In this document: positions 9,622-19,926 of the stretch, in pieces | Layout of the letters: each line of letters begins with the position of its first letter | How positions within the stretch are numbered: the first letter of the stretch is position 1 | NCBI GenBank assembly: GCA_023974075.1 | Contig: CM043800.1 | Span: 39,962,813-40,026,812, forward strand | Length of the DNA: 64,000 nt | Origin: Chaenocephalus aceratus | Taxonomy: Eukaryota > Chordata > Actinopteri > Perciformes > Channichthyidae | Direction of reading: 5' to 3' | Translations under genes and position numbers: made by a program | The notes under the pieces: model-generated | Database searches by the model: none | What the model was told of the DNA's origin: nothing | The model's input: the letters and a program-made list of their open reading frames with translations, nothing else

Positions 9622-9690
9622 AAGAAAGGAAAGATGGATCTTTATTGACCCTCCGAGGGGGAAATTCAGCTTTTTTATAAAACACATGCA
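9622..9690 (-). repeat. Retroposon 3' tail, minus strand
   Basis: The minus strand reads GAATTTCCCCCTCGGAGGGT followed by CAATAAAGATCC, a relative of the CCCC-GGGG-(A/T)AATAAAG tails at 2200, 4840 and 32265. Only the tail is recognisable. Confidence 0.5.
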
Positions 9691-9821
9691 TTATTTTGGG
9701 ATACAGTAACATACAAATACACACAGATATATTTGTGCACACAAGAACATGCATTTGTGTTGTACAGATACAATACACACAGTTATACTGTATATGCACA
9801 CATGCACAACGTAGGCCCGCC

Positions 9822-10160
9822 TTAACCTGCTAGCAGGCCCTGGGGCTCCCCTCCACGTAGCAAGTCCTCGTCGTCCTCTCCATCTCCTCCCCTCCCTCCT
9901 GTCTGTTTTTCCTCTCCCGCTACTCCATCGCTATCAGAACCAGACGGCCTACTTGGCTCCGAGGCCCCGCGGCCGGCACCGCTACCGCTCGGTACAGAAC
10001 TCATCTGTCCTTCCTCCTCATCCTGGCCTACAGGTTTAAAATAACCTGTAAGATTCGGCATGTTTTGTAATAGCTGCTTGTCTCGAAACTCTTTTTCCCT
10101 CAACAATTTCCTTTTCCGAGTGCCACTCTCAAACTTTTTCTTCTCAAACTTTTTCTCCTA
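9822..10160 (-). pseudogene. hAT transposase N-terminal exon
   Basis: Reading the minus strand from about 10157 gives a lysine-rich start (KKFEKKKFESGTRKRKLL) followed by KQLLQNMPNLTGYFKP and then a long acidic, Ser/Gly-rich tail to the stop at 9822. This arrangement, a basic R/K stretch followed by a leucine-rich segment ending in T-x-[YF]-F, is characteristic of the N-termini of ZMYM/TTF-type hAT transposases. A splice-acceptor-like TTGTTTAG lies just before the basic segment (minus strand), so it could be a second exon. The zinc finger, DDE catalytic domain and dimerisation domain are missing, so the copy is inactive. The acidic half is not diagnostic. Confidence 0.55.
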
Positions 10161-10373
10161 AACAACCTTCATCTGTCACTCAATCACTCGCAATTTGAAT
10201 AAGTCACATGTGAAACATATTCTCATTCTGATTGGCTGTTAAGTGGTGCCCACGGACTGTTTCGGAGTCATCTCTGGAATCCATCGATCTGATTGATTAG
10301 CGGAGCAAATGATCAAAATACTACGGAGGGAAGATATTTTCGTTTGGATTACTGGTCTGGGGGAAGCTCACGA

Positions 10374-10394
10374 GTGTGTGTGTGTGTGTGCGTG

Positions 10395-10482
<88 letters not shown>

Positions 10483-10530
10483 GTACGTGTGTGTTTGTGT
10501 AATTTTGCGTTTGTGTGTGTTGTGTTTGTT
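10374..10530. repeat. (TG)n microsatellite
   Basis: Pure TG from about 10406 to 10480, with GCGTG interruptions at the left and TTGTACGTG, TTTGTG irregularities at the right. Confidence 0.97.
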
Positions 10531-11059
10531 TCCCGGGGAAAACACTCACGAGAAACACCGGCTGTTGTTGTGCCCGCTGTGACGTCAAGTTACTCCGTTC
10601 TCCGCTTGTAATTATGCCGAAGCTTCAACGTTGTATTTATCATCTGAATTTGCCGAAACAAGTTTAATATTCTGAAAGACTTTGTTTATTTGAAACCAGA
10701 TGAAAACAAACTGTAACGGACCCTGCCGTGTTATCTATGATTACTATACGCCTTACATTCATAATTTCAGCCGGAGGGGGGGGGGAGTGAGTGGCGAGTG
10801 AGAGCTGTCATCTTCCCTTTACAAGCTTCAAAAATGTATTGATCGTGTGCTTTTGGAAATAAAAGTTTCATATTCTGAAAGCCAAGACTTTGTTTATTTA
10901 AATGTTTTTTAAAAACATCCGAAATAAAAAACTTTTTTTTTTTGTATTTACATTTTTTTTTAAACTTTTTTATTGGCTCATGATAGGCCCCTGGTCTCCG
11001 TAGGCCCATGGGCTTCAGCCCAGGTCAGCCCGTGCATTAAGGCGGCCCTGTGTGTACAA

Positions 11060-11165
11060 GCATTGAGAGGATTCAGAGCGAAGTCTAGCCAGTCTAGCTG
11101 GTAGCAGTTGGGGGTTCGGTGACTTGCTCAAGGGCACCTCGGCAGTGATCCCTATAGACTGAAGC
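11060..11165 (-). repeat. Possible SINE fragment
   Basis: Contains GACTTGCTCAAGGGCACCTCGGCAG, matching the middle of the minus-strand SINE at 62548-62838 (CTTGCTCAAGGGCAGCACGGC). The tRNA-like head is not clear. Confidence 0.4.
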
Positions 11166-11493
11166 CCTCCCGTCCTTGTAGAGGAAGAACAATGTGGGGA
11201 AGAGCAGTGATGGACACTGTGTCAGATGGACAAAGAGTAGAGCGCCAGCAGTAGAATCACAAACCTCATGGGCAGAAAATGGAAAGGAATAACCCACCGT
11301 GTTTGATTGACAGCTGATCTCTCTGGAGAAAGCTCAGCAGTGAGTGCTTAGCGACAAAAATGGAGCTGAAAAAAAGGAAATAAAACCGGTTGTCACGGAT
11401 TACCTCTTCAAAAAGGATTCTCATTTCCAACACATCCATTCTCATCAGTGTGAGGGCTGCAGATCTCACGGTGCACACATCAATATGTGTTTT
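11166..11493. other. No gene seen
   Basis: Short overlapping open frames on both strands without domains. Nothing else supported. Confidence 0.4.
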
Positions 11494-11494
11494 T

Positions 11495-12015
11495 TAAAGT
11501 GGACCTATCATGCTATATTTGAATAATATATTGCAGGGCCATACCTATATAAAACGTGTCTGGGCAATTTCTTTTTCAAAATACCAAACAGATCATGCAT
11601 TTTAGCCATGCCTCATTTCGCTCTATTTGCTTTTTTTAGCCCTGTTTTTGCAGGGGCTGAATCTATGAGAAGTCTTCTTCGCTGCTTTTGTGGCAGACTA
11701 CAGCGCCACCTACAGGCCTGTCATATGTACTACAGCGTCTCCAGCGCTTTCGAACGGCAATGGCCGTGGCTGTCTCCTCCTGATAGGTGGAGAGTTGCCC
11801 ATATAGGCGGAGCTCCTCGTTTCTGACGTCAGAGATATTTCAAATCTGTATCAGTCTATCAGATCCGTTGCAGCCCCGTTTTTAGAGATTTGGGTACGGA
11901 GGAAAAGAGAGAGGGTTGTGTTTTCTGACACTTGGTGAGTTCCCTGACACACCGGGGACACATATGCATGTATAAAAGACGTACAAAGGTGCATTTTGCA
12001 TTATAGGTCCCCTTT

Positions 12016-12017
<2 letters not shown>
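11495..12017. mobile_element. TTAA-ended MITE (GGACCTATCATGC family), copy 1
   Basis: Left end TTAAAGTGGACCTATCATGC, right end GCATTATAGGTCCCCTTTAA, forming inverted repeats of about 20 bases. A second copy is at 63256-63943 and shares the internal words TAGCCATGCCTCAT, GTTTTTAGAGATTTGGGTAC and ACCGGGGACACAT. A TGACGTCAG motif lies at 11824-11832. No coding sequence. TTAA at both edges suggests a TTAA target site. Confidence 0.8.
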
Positions 12018-12229
<212 letters not shown>

Positions 12230-12513
12230 CATCATCATCCCCCCGCTGCCACGTCCCTTCCTGTTGTGATTTCTTTTTTACGTGCTTGCTTGTTTGCTGT
12301 TATTTTTTCCTGCCGTTATGTGTCAGTGTTCCTGTCACCTCGAGGTGGGGGGGAGGGGTAACAGTCACATGCAATACTGCGTTAATTGGTGTCACTTCAC
12401 CGAGGGGTGGAGGGTGCTGTCACAGTAGCGCCCCTACCCCTCTTTGTCCCTGACAGTGTAATTAGTATTTCTGAGCTGCAAATACGCACAGTTACTGTGT
12501 TGGAGCATGTGTG

Positions 12514-12514
<1 letters not shown>
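12230..12514. other. No gene seen
   Basis: Short (ATC)n run at 12225-12238, then GGTGGGGGGGAGG and CCGAGGGGTGG stretches. The open frame running out of the TG array is not a gene. Confidence 0.4.
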
Positions 12515-12590
<76 letters not shown>

Positions 12591-12616
12591 CGTGCGTGTG
12601 TGTGTGTGTGTGTGTG
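12515..12616. repeat. (TG)n microsatellite with GCGT units
   Basis: TG repeat with GCGTGCGTGCG at 12587-12597. It is followed by degenerate TG and G-rich runs up to about 12735. Confidence 0.97.
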
Positions 12617-12807
12617 AAAGTGTGTGTGATGTGTTTGAGTGTGTGTGAGAGGGTGTGAGTAAAAGGGGGGGGTCGTAAACATATGTGTGCATGGCTGGAA
12701 GGACAGAGGGCTTTACAAGGCAGGGGGGGGGGTGCAGGGGCGGATGGAAAATGCCCCAATGAATTATGGGTCATCAACGCCTTTTCTGCTGCTAATCACC
12801 ACCATAT

Positions 12808-12833
12808 CCCCCCCCCCCCCCCCCCCCCCCCCC
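12808..12833. repeat. Poly-C tract, 26 bases
   Basis: Uninterrupted C run. Similar tracts occur at 37295, 37878 and 48663. Confidence 0.97.
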
Positions 12834-13384
12834 ATCGACCCCCACCACTGCAGCTCTTTCTACTGAATCTTAATTCATCCAATCAGCAGCAGCGCTCTCA
12901 TTACTGACTGCTTTTGGTTTCTGGTTAATAACAGCATCTGACCATTTTAGAGAATATTCACCATATGTGAAACTGTATTTATTTATTAAAATAAGAAAAG
13001 AGACATTTGTAAGTTCAACACCAAACTGTGCTCGGTTTCTGTTTACAAGTTGTTGCAGTTTTGAAGCTTCTTTGCTATTCTGGGCCTTCGAGCTAAAGCA
13101 GGAGCTTCAGTTTTTTATTTTTTTAACTAAAGCCCTATTCTTTTCTTTTTCTCAGGAACTAGAGACCTTCAGAGGAACCCATTTGGTTTCAGCCACAGGG
13201 ATCAGGGTCTCAAATATGTTCCGGTGACCATTGTGTACCCTCCCAGAAGTGTTTGTTCGGAGTGGAAGTTCTTTCAAAAGTACAGGAATTTAGGGATGGG
13301 ATTTGCAGAGTGGGATTTTTTTTAATTTGTCGCAACTTCTTTGCTCGTTTCAGACGGACTGTTTCGCCAAATGTTTGAATGCTT
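12834..13384. other. No gene seen
   Basis: A plus-strand frame at 12967-13227 (86 codons) is phenylalanine-rich and unrecognised. It is probably chance. Confidence 0.4.
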
Positions 13385-13392
13385 CTTCAGAC

Positions 13393-13667
13393 TGGGGCTG
13401 CTCGATTATGGCAAAAATCATAATCTCATAATTATTTGGGTCAATAATTGTAATTATTATTATTCATTGACTTTGAAAACATCCATTTATTGGAGAAAAA
13501 CAGTATGTTTTTGACAGTTGATTACCCTGAACTTTAAGTATAATTCAACTGAAAAACCAAAAATAATAATACAAAAATAATCGTTTTATTTCGATTACGT
13601 TGTTTTCGTAATTGTTGCAATCCATAATCGTAATCACGATTAAAATACGATTAATTGAGCAGCCCTA
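13393..13667 (+). mobile_element. hAT MITE (TAGGGCTGCTCGATTA family), copy 1
   Basis: Left end TGGGGCTGCTCGATTATGG, right end TTAATTGAGCAGCCCTA. It is flanked by a perfect 8-bp target duplication CTTCAGAC at 13385-13392 and 13668-13675, diagnostic of hAT insertion. The interior is AT-rich with CATTGACTTTGAAAACATCC and CATTTATTGGAGA, shared with the copies at 39573 and 61310. Non-coding. Confidence 0.93.
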
Positions 13668-13675
13668 CTTCAGAC

Positions 13676-14973
13676 TATAGTGAAAATGGAGAGAACAATA
13701 GACTGACGAAACATTTTTGTAGTCCCTTAGCCTTCAAAATGCATCCAACTTTAGGGGGAAATGTAGCTTATGAGTCGGGGACTTCCTTTGAAAAGCAGTC
13801 TCCGGCTTCTATAACGGTTCCTCGGTGCTTGTAAATGTTTTCTCCGATCAAACAGAGCTATAAAATATAAAATGTCCCTATTGCACATTTTGCTCCCAAC
13901 CAACTCTAAAGACCGCTATGGGAAGAGGCCAAGAATAACAGCTGATAATGAGACTTCTGTAAGGCTGAGGAGGAGGCAACAGACAGGTCTTTGTATCTCT
14001 GGTCTGGTGGTTTCCTGTCACCTGATTGTGATGATTGAATGGCCGTTGAACTCAAGACACACACAGGTGAAAGGGAAGCGTGGAAAACACCCTTAGCTCG
14101 TTCGTTTCTTTGTTTTATGGGTATGGGTCGCCACAATTCAGTGAATATTGAATAAGTTGGAAAGCCAAGTGCCTTCACATTGTTTAAAAGTCATTGCCAA
14201 TAGTTTCTTATGGGAAATAAACCTTTAATTTCTCATACACCGAAAGTAGCATTAAAAAAGCAATTTATATCCATTGCTTGTTTCTGATGTTCACTAAACA
14301 GATCACACATAATTCAGAAGCTCATGACTCACAGATAGACATCCAGGTTTGTTGTGTTTTTATTGTTTTCTGCAGACGTCTCCTGCTTCGGAAAAGATTT
14401 AATCTCACTGAATTAAATAAATACCCACATGTCCGCTTCAAGGTTAGTAGCATTTCATTCACAGATAAAGGAACTCTTCATGAGTATTGGCTCCTAGCGA
14501 TCTTGACATTTTCTTGACATTATTATCTTGACATTTCTTCTACTCCTCATCTGTACCTTGGACAAACGAGACCTGCTGGAAAACCTTTCTGTGGGAAAAC
14601 TGATGTTTAAGGTCTGGGACGATTAGTCTTTTAATAACCGATATTTAACTCCAGACGTTCGAAGAAAGAAAAAAAAATCAATATTTCTATTCATTAAACA
14701 AATGGAAAAAAAACGTCTCTCGGACCGCTCCGGAGGGATGGCAGACGGACGCAGTAAAATATTTAATCACCGCTCTTTAAAAGCTCACAGATTTATTCAC
14801 CCCGCACTGTACGGGCTGCGAAATGGCGCTATGTGATCTGTTTAAAATACCACCCTTGATCCGCCCTGGGCAAGAGGGCTTCTGGCTGCTTTTGTAACGT
14901 GACTCGCGGTTTTAACTGCCCACCAGCGATGAGACAGAGAGTTACAGAGGAAGTTCAGCCCAATGTGAGCCAG
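13676..14973. other. No gene seen
   Basis: Frames at 13872-14096, 13906-14178 and 14278-14517 lack domains. Around 14609-14640, GGTCTGGGACGATTAGTC may be a hAT-like fragment, but no ends are visible. Confidence 0.35.
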
Positions 14974-16320
14974 CCAGAGATGGCTAAAGTGCACACATGC
15001 TTTACTCAAGTAGAAGTACAGATACTTGTGTTTAAAAATACTCTAGTAAAAGTAGAAGTACTGATTAAACTTCTTTACTCAAGTAAAAGTAAAGAGGCTT
15101 TGAAGTGTACTTCAGTAGAAAGTACCCATAGCTAGCAGCTGTTTTAAAGAGTACCTGACCTCCCTTTATATTCATAGAACAATAATGTCATTGTTAGCTA
15201 ATGAATGTTTCCATGGTGACCAACGGCAACATGACAACGTTTCCATTGGTCCCTCTTCTTTAGAGAAGACCAGGAAGTGATGGATACACGGATCGTGTTC
15301 AAACCAATAGGCACGCAATGACTCTAAAGAATAATGACCACGCCACCAAACACACATTCAGACTAAAGGAACCAGCTGTTTGGGAAATGAGAGAAGTAGA
15401 AAGTACAGGTATTTGAGTTCAACATGTGAGAAGTAGAAAGTACAGGTCTTTGAGTTCAACAGGTAAGAAGTAGAAAGTACAGGTATTTGAGTTCAACATG
15501 TGAGAAGTAGAAAGTACAGGTCTTTGAGTTCAACAGGTAAGAAGTAGAAAGTACAGGTATTTGAGTTCAACATGTAAGAAGTAGAAAGTACAGGTATTTG
15601 AGTTCAACATGTAAGAAGTAGAAAGTACAGGTATTTGGGTTCAACATGTAAGAAGTAGAAAGTACAGGTATTTGAGTTCAACATGTAAGAAGTAGAAAGT
15701 ACAGGTATTTGGGTTCAACATGTAAGAAGTAGAAAGTACAGGTATTTGAGTTCAACATGTGAGAAGTAGAAAGTACAGGTATTTGAGTTCAACATGTGAG
15801 AAGTAGAAAGTACAGGTATTTGGGTTCAAAATGTAAGAAGTAGAAAGTTCAGGTATTTGTGTTCAACATGTGAGAAGTAGAAAGTACAGGTATTTGTGTT
15901 CAACATGTAAGAAGTAGAAAGTACAGGTATTTGTGTTCAACATGTAAGAAGTAGAAAGTACAGGTATTTGAGTTCAACATGTAAGAAGTAGAAAGTACAG
16001 GTATTTGTGTTCAACATGTAAGAAGTAGAAAGTACAGGTATTTGTGTTCAACATGTAAGAAGTAGAAAGTACAGGTATTTGTGTTCAACATGTAAGAAGT
16101 AGAAAGTACAGGTATTTGAGTTCAACATGTAAGAAGTAGAAAGTACAGGTATTTGAGTTCAACATGTAAGAAGTAGAAAGTACAGGTATTTGAGTTCAAC
16201 ATGTAAGAAGTCAAAGTAAAAAGTGGTCAGAAAAAAAAAAACTGGAGTGAAGTACTGACACCAGAACAATGTACTTAAGTACAGTAACGAAGTATTTGTA
16301 CTCCACTACTTCCCACCTCT
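14974..16320 (+). mobile_element. hAT-like non-autonomous element with minisatellite core
   Basis: Left end CAGAGATGGCTAAAGTGCAC; the right end ACTACTTCCCACCTCTG is the complement of CAGAGGTGGGAAGTAGT, so the termini match imperfectly. The left 190 bases are the reverse complement of bases 1-165 of the window. The centre is a 37-bp minisatellite. No 8-bp target duplication was found. The hAT class is inferred from the end sequence only. Confidence 0.6.
15391..16210. repeat. 37-bp minisatellite, about 22 copies
   Basis: The unit reads AGAAGTAGAAAGTACAGGTA then TTTGAGTTCAACATGTA. Copies vary at a few positions (GTAAG/GTGAG, TTTGAG/TTTGTG/TTTGGG, TATTTG/TCTTTG). The unit resembles the AGAAGTACAG words of the surrounding element, so it likely arose by expansion of element sequence. 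Confidence 0.97.
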
Positions 16321-16499
16321 GATGGCTGGTGACCCCCCGGGGAGAGTGAAGCAGTCGATCCCCACCAACCTAATCACTCCCACTAAAAAGTGGTTCTCAT
16401 GTTGTTATTCACATGCCCTTAAGGACCCAATGAAGGCTTATCCACAGCCTCTCTGTAACTCCTACAGGACTGTGAAGCAGCTGGAGAGCGTCCGTTTGA

Positions 16500-16790
16500 G
16501 AGACCTTCTTTTGATCAGACATTTTACTACTTTTAAAAGTCTTGTTGGAGGAAATACTCAGGTCCTTTACCGAAGTAAAAGTAAAACGTATGTGTTCTTA
16601 AAATACATTGGGTTGAGGGGGGGGTTACTTTAAAAATCTAATATGTTACAATAACTATTTTCCTAATCTGTATCCAAATCTAAAAGTAATGTAACCTTTG
16701 GATTAGCTCAATATCAAAAGCAATGCAAATGAAAACAAGAGTAAAATGTACTGAGTTACTTTCCTCCACTGTCAAACACACTTTTCTGTG
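16500..16790 (+). mobile_element. Fragment of a related ACTT-rich element
   Basis: Contains TTTACTACTTTTAAAAGTC, GAGGAAATACTCAGGTCC and GAAGTAAAAGTAAAAC, and ends near GAGTTACTTTCCTCCACTG. This resembles other fish hAT-like repeats with CTCCACTG ends. Termini are uncertain. Confidence 0.4.
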
Positions 16791-18472
16791 ACCTTGCGTG
16801 GTGAGTTTTCGTCGAGTGTCTCTTTGATAAATGTCAGAGGTCCGCAGTCACCATCTGTTGTTTCCTGCGATTGTTTACTTGTGTTTGATGGATGTGACGC
16901 TGTAGTCCTTGTGACAACAGAGACCCTCAGGCCGCTCTTCTGATGTCAAGACAAAGCCTCGATGACGAACACATGACGAAGGCTGGAGAACAACGTCAGA
17001 CGTGATTTGTAACCTAAGAAACATGAAGGAGATCGTTGTTTACTTACAGGAGAACTGTCAGTAGCGTGGCGTGGGGACAAAATGAGGGGAAGCCAATAAT
17101 ACGTTCTTTCTTTTAGGTCGGGGGTGCGGTGGTCAATGTAATAACGTAACCAGATGAGTGATTACAGCACCCGGTATCATTTTACACACATTTGTATCAG
17201 ATGCAGGACTTACACACGCCTGTTATCTAACCGACAGGGTCCGCACGCACTCTCCAGCCGACTCTAATAAGCATTCATTCACAAACTAAATCAGGAGACC
17301 TTTAACGTTTTACGTCCGATTGGCTCCTTTGTTCCTCGCTGTACACAGCTCCAGTTTGGGCATCGGCCTGTCATCAGATTGTATTTGTTGTTGCTGCTGT
17401 AGCGGAAGTTTAGTACAATTATTTTTGATTAAATACTCCAAATCTCCACCCTCCATAATTGCACTTGCTTCAGTTGCTTGCTACTTTCTAATGGCGGTGA
17501 GAGTGGTGCAGTGACGCTATCTATCTTCTATCGATTAGATTTATGATTAGAAAATTATAAAAGTAGAGTACTTATGTGGATATTATCCGACTGAACACAA
17601 CTTGCATTTATCTAACAGGTTCGTTTTCCACTGACCTTATTTCGAGCTATTTTCCAAAATCCTATGGAGAAATCCCATTGTTTTTTTTGTCGAGGGAAAC
17701 CGAGCGCAGCTTACTTCCGGGTTTTAGGACGGAAGCCAGCTGCCTCTGGCTTCCCTCGGCATGGCCCTGACCAATCACAGGTTTGGCAGGGGCATGACGT
17801 GAGCCTTGTCTGATTGGTAAATCCCTCCATTTTTTTTCACCAAGGGAATTTCGGCTGGCCTCAATCTCGCAACAGAGAGTGCAATCTACTGTTTCACCCA
17901 TAACATCTAGAGGGGCGCTGTTTCACTCTTTGTAAACTACTCAATGAGAATGGGGGAGAGACGGGCCGGCAGCAACACACAACAAAGAATTTCCGAAACT
18001 AAACGAAGTATTTTTATTTATTTATTAAAATTATATCTACAATCCGAAAAAACAGGGGAAGCCTGGCTTCCCTTGGCCTCCAGGAGAAAAACGCCACAGG
18101 AAACCGTGGCCTCGTGTGCTTTTTCTGATGTAGGGAAAACAGCTGAGAAGAAAAACAAAGAAAAACACTCAAGTTCATTGATGTTATCGTCGAGCCCTGA
18201 AGTCACGAATGATTCAGAGTTAAGTGTTTGTTTGAGAGACTTAAAGTAAGTCCTCTGTTCATTCACAAAATAGAGCAAATGTTTCAGAATCAGACAACCA
18301 AAGGACATTCAGTAATTTCCTTGTAGCACGAAAAACAAAAATAAATACATCATCATTGACTCTAATGGAGTTAAGCTCAAACAAATCCTGACTCTCATTT
18401 CCCTTAAAACATATTCGCCATTTTAAATTAACGGTATAAACACAGTGTTAGGAGACGGGATGCCCTCGTGGA
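16791..18472. other. No gene seen
   Basis: Mostly unremarkable. At 17640-17910 is a GC-richer segment with ACCAATCACAGG and GATTGGTAAATCC (inverted CCAAT pair) and ACTTCCGGG (ETS-like); it could be an old promoter or a repeat, but no transcript structure is visible. Frames at 17320-17514, 17944-18249 and 18018-18308 are unrecognised. Confidence 0.35.
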
Positions 18473-18473
18473 G

Positions 18474-18676
18474 TACAGTAAAAAAACTGAACCATTTGAC
18501 TTTAAATGAACGTATTATGTCAACAAATTTCACATAACTGTATTAGGTTTACTTGAAAGCAAAAGTTGAACCTACCATTCTTTTATTTCAACTCAATATT
18601 ATTGCTTTCAACTACCTATACAGTTATGTGAACACTTTTGACATTTAATCGAAGTCAACGTTTCAGTTTTTTCAGT
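18474..18676. mobile_element. Foldback MITE
   Basis: Left arm TACAGTAAAAAAACTGAACC through CACATAACTGTATTAGG; the right arm CAGTTATGTGAACACTTTTG through CAGTTTTTTCAGT is its imperfect complement over about 60 bases. The central part includes complementary AAAAGTTGAACC and GTTGAA-like words. Non-coding. Confidence 0.6.
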
Positions 18677-18790
18677 CTGTGTCAAAACACTGTTGTTAGT
18701 TGTTTCTATGTACACCTACAACGGTAGTGTCAACGCATCAACATGTGATCTATGCCACTGCCCTTTTCAACAAAACCTTTACAGAAAAGG

Positions 18791-18945
18791 AGGTGTGCGG
18801 CGCAGTGGATAGAGCCTTGGTGTTGGGATAAGGGAGTCACAGGTTCAAACCCCCCTACACTTCAACCCTGTGGGCATTGCCCTCAGTATTGAGCATGTAA
18901 GACGCTTTGGATAAAAGCGTCTAACAATTGACATGTAATGTAAAA
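18791..18945 (+). mobile_element. tRNA-derived SINE
   Basis: A-box-like GTGGATAGAGCC and B-box GGTTCAAACCC form a tRNA-like RNA polymerase III promoter. The 3' tail is GCTTTGGATAAAAGCGTCTA then ACATGTAATGTAA, shared with the L2-type LINE at 8640. Same family as 19350-19545 and 51030-51215. Confidence 0.85.
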
Positions 18946-19349
18946 GCTGAATTTGAATCACTCCCTCCTGCTCTGTTTTCATGCCCGGTGTGTATTGAGG
19001 TCGTCACGTGTGCTGCCCTTTGATGTGGGAGGCAAACGTTGGTGAATACTAAGATCCCGTGTCCAAGAAGCATCGTTTTCAGGCATGAAGTGAGCCGGAG
19101 AGGTGCTCTCCCAGCATTTCATAAAACATTTTTAACTTCTTAATGTTTCTTTGACAACAATTGATTCAAATGTTCTTTTTTGTCTTTGTTATCATAGTTT
19201 TCTGTCTGGCAGACATGGCAACAACAAGGTTTACCCTTATCTCTACACTATACGAATTTCAATACATTTGAAGGATTGTTAAACTCTAAAACTCACCGTG
19301 GCCCTCGCAAAAACATCGGAGCGCTCAGAAAATAGACACTGCGGGCAGT
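18946..19349. other. No gene seen
   Basis: No open frame or repeat with ends recognised. Confidence 0.4.
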
Positions 19350-19545
19350 AATGTTACATTATATTACATTGCATGTCACTTGTTAGACGCTTTTATCCAA
19401 GCGACTCACACACTCATACTGTGGACAATCCCCACAGGAGCGATTTGGGGTGAAGAGTCTCAGGGACACAACGACATGCTGACTGCAGTGGGGTTTGAAC
19501 CCCTGATCCGAACCCTACGGACAACCCACTGCGCCACACACCCCC
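19350..19545 (-). mobile_element. tRNA-derived SINE, minus strand
   Basis: Minus-strand copy of the family at 18791: tail complement ACTTGTTAGACGCTTTTATC, B-box complement GGGTTTGAACCCC and a head near GCGCCACACACCCC. The 96-codon frame crossing it is not a gene. Confidence 0.85.
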
Positions 19546-19757
19546 TGTTCCTGGAGGAGACCCAGTCTTTATCTAAATCAGTTGGTAAAATGACATTTTC
19601 ATTAAGAAAATGGCGGTATATGGACACAGGCCCTAAAGTAGGCTTTTGTACAGGAGTAAGCATTTTATAAAATTGAAAAAAAACCGTTATATAAAAACCC
19701 ATGGTTCGTGTTGACTTGGATTTCCCAATTCAGTCACAGTTCAGCACCCCAACCCCT

Positions 19758-19760
<3 letters not shown>
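19546..19760. other. No gene seen
   Basis: Short spacer between the SINE and the TG array; nothing recognised. Confidence 0.4.
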
Positions 19761-19803
<43 letters not shown>

Positions 19804-19926
19804 GTGTGTGTGTTGTGTGTGTGTGTGTGTGTGTGGTGTGGTGTGTGTGTGTGTGTGTGTGTTTGTGTGTGGTGTGTGTGTGGTGTGTGTGTGGTGTGTG
19901 TATGTGTGCGTGCGTGCGTGTGTGTG
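19761..19926. repeat. Complex (TG)n array
   Basis: TG repeat broken into blocks by extra G (GTGGTGTG) and by ATGTG and GCGTGCGTGCG units. It generates Cys/Val- and His/Thr-rich frames that are not genes. Confidence 0.95.

Larger units (their letters stand above)
9811..11050 (-). mobile_element. hAT-type DNA transposon remnant
   Basis: The left end (GGCCCGCCTTAACCTGC, from 9811) and the complement of the right end (AGGGCCGCCTTAATGCACGG, ending near 11050) are imperfect inverted repeats. A minus-strand transposase N-terminal exon lies inside (9822-10160). A TG array (10374-10500) has expanded within it. No matching 8-bp target duplication is seen, so the exact ends are uncertain. Confidence 0.6.

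Noticed and set aside
15391..16210. CRISPR array (regular 37-bp repeats)
   Set aside because: Repeats are directly adjacent with no unique spacers, and the DNA is from a fish; it is a minisatellite.
18791..18945. tRNA gene (A and B box present)
   Set aside because: No acceptor stem or full cloverleaf; LINE-like 3' tail and sister copies show a SINE. The same applies to 22892, 51030, 58849 and 62548.
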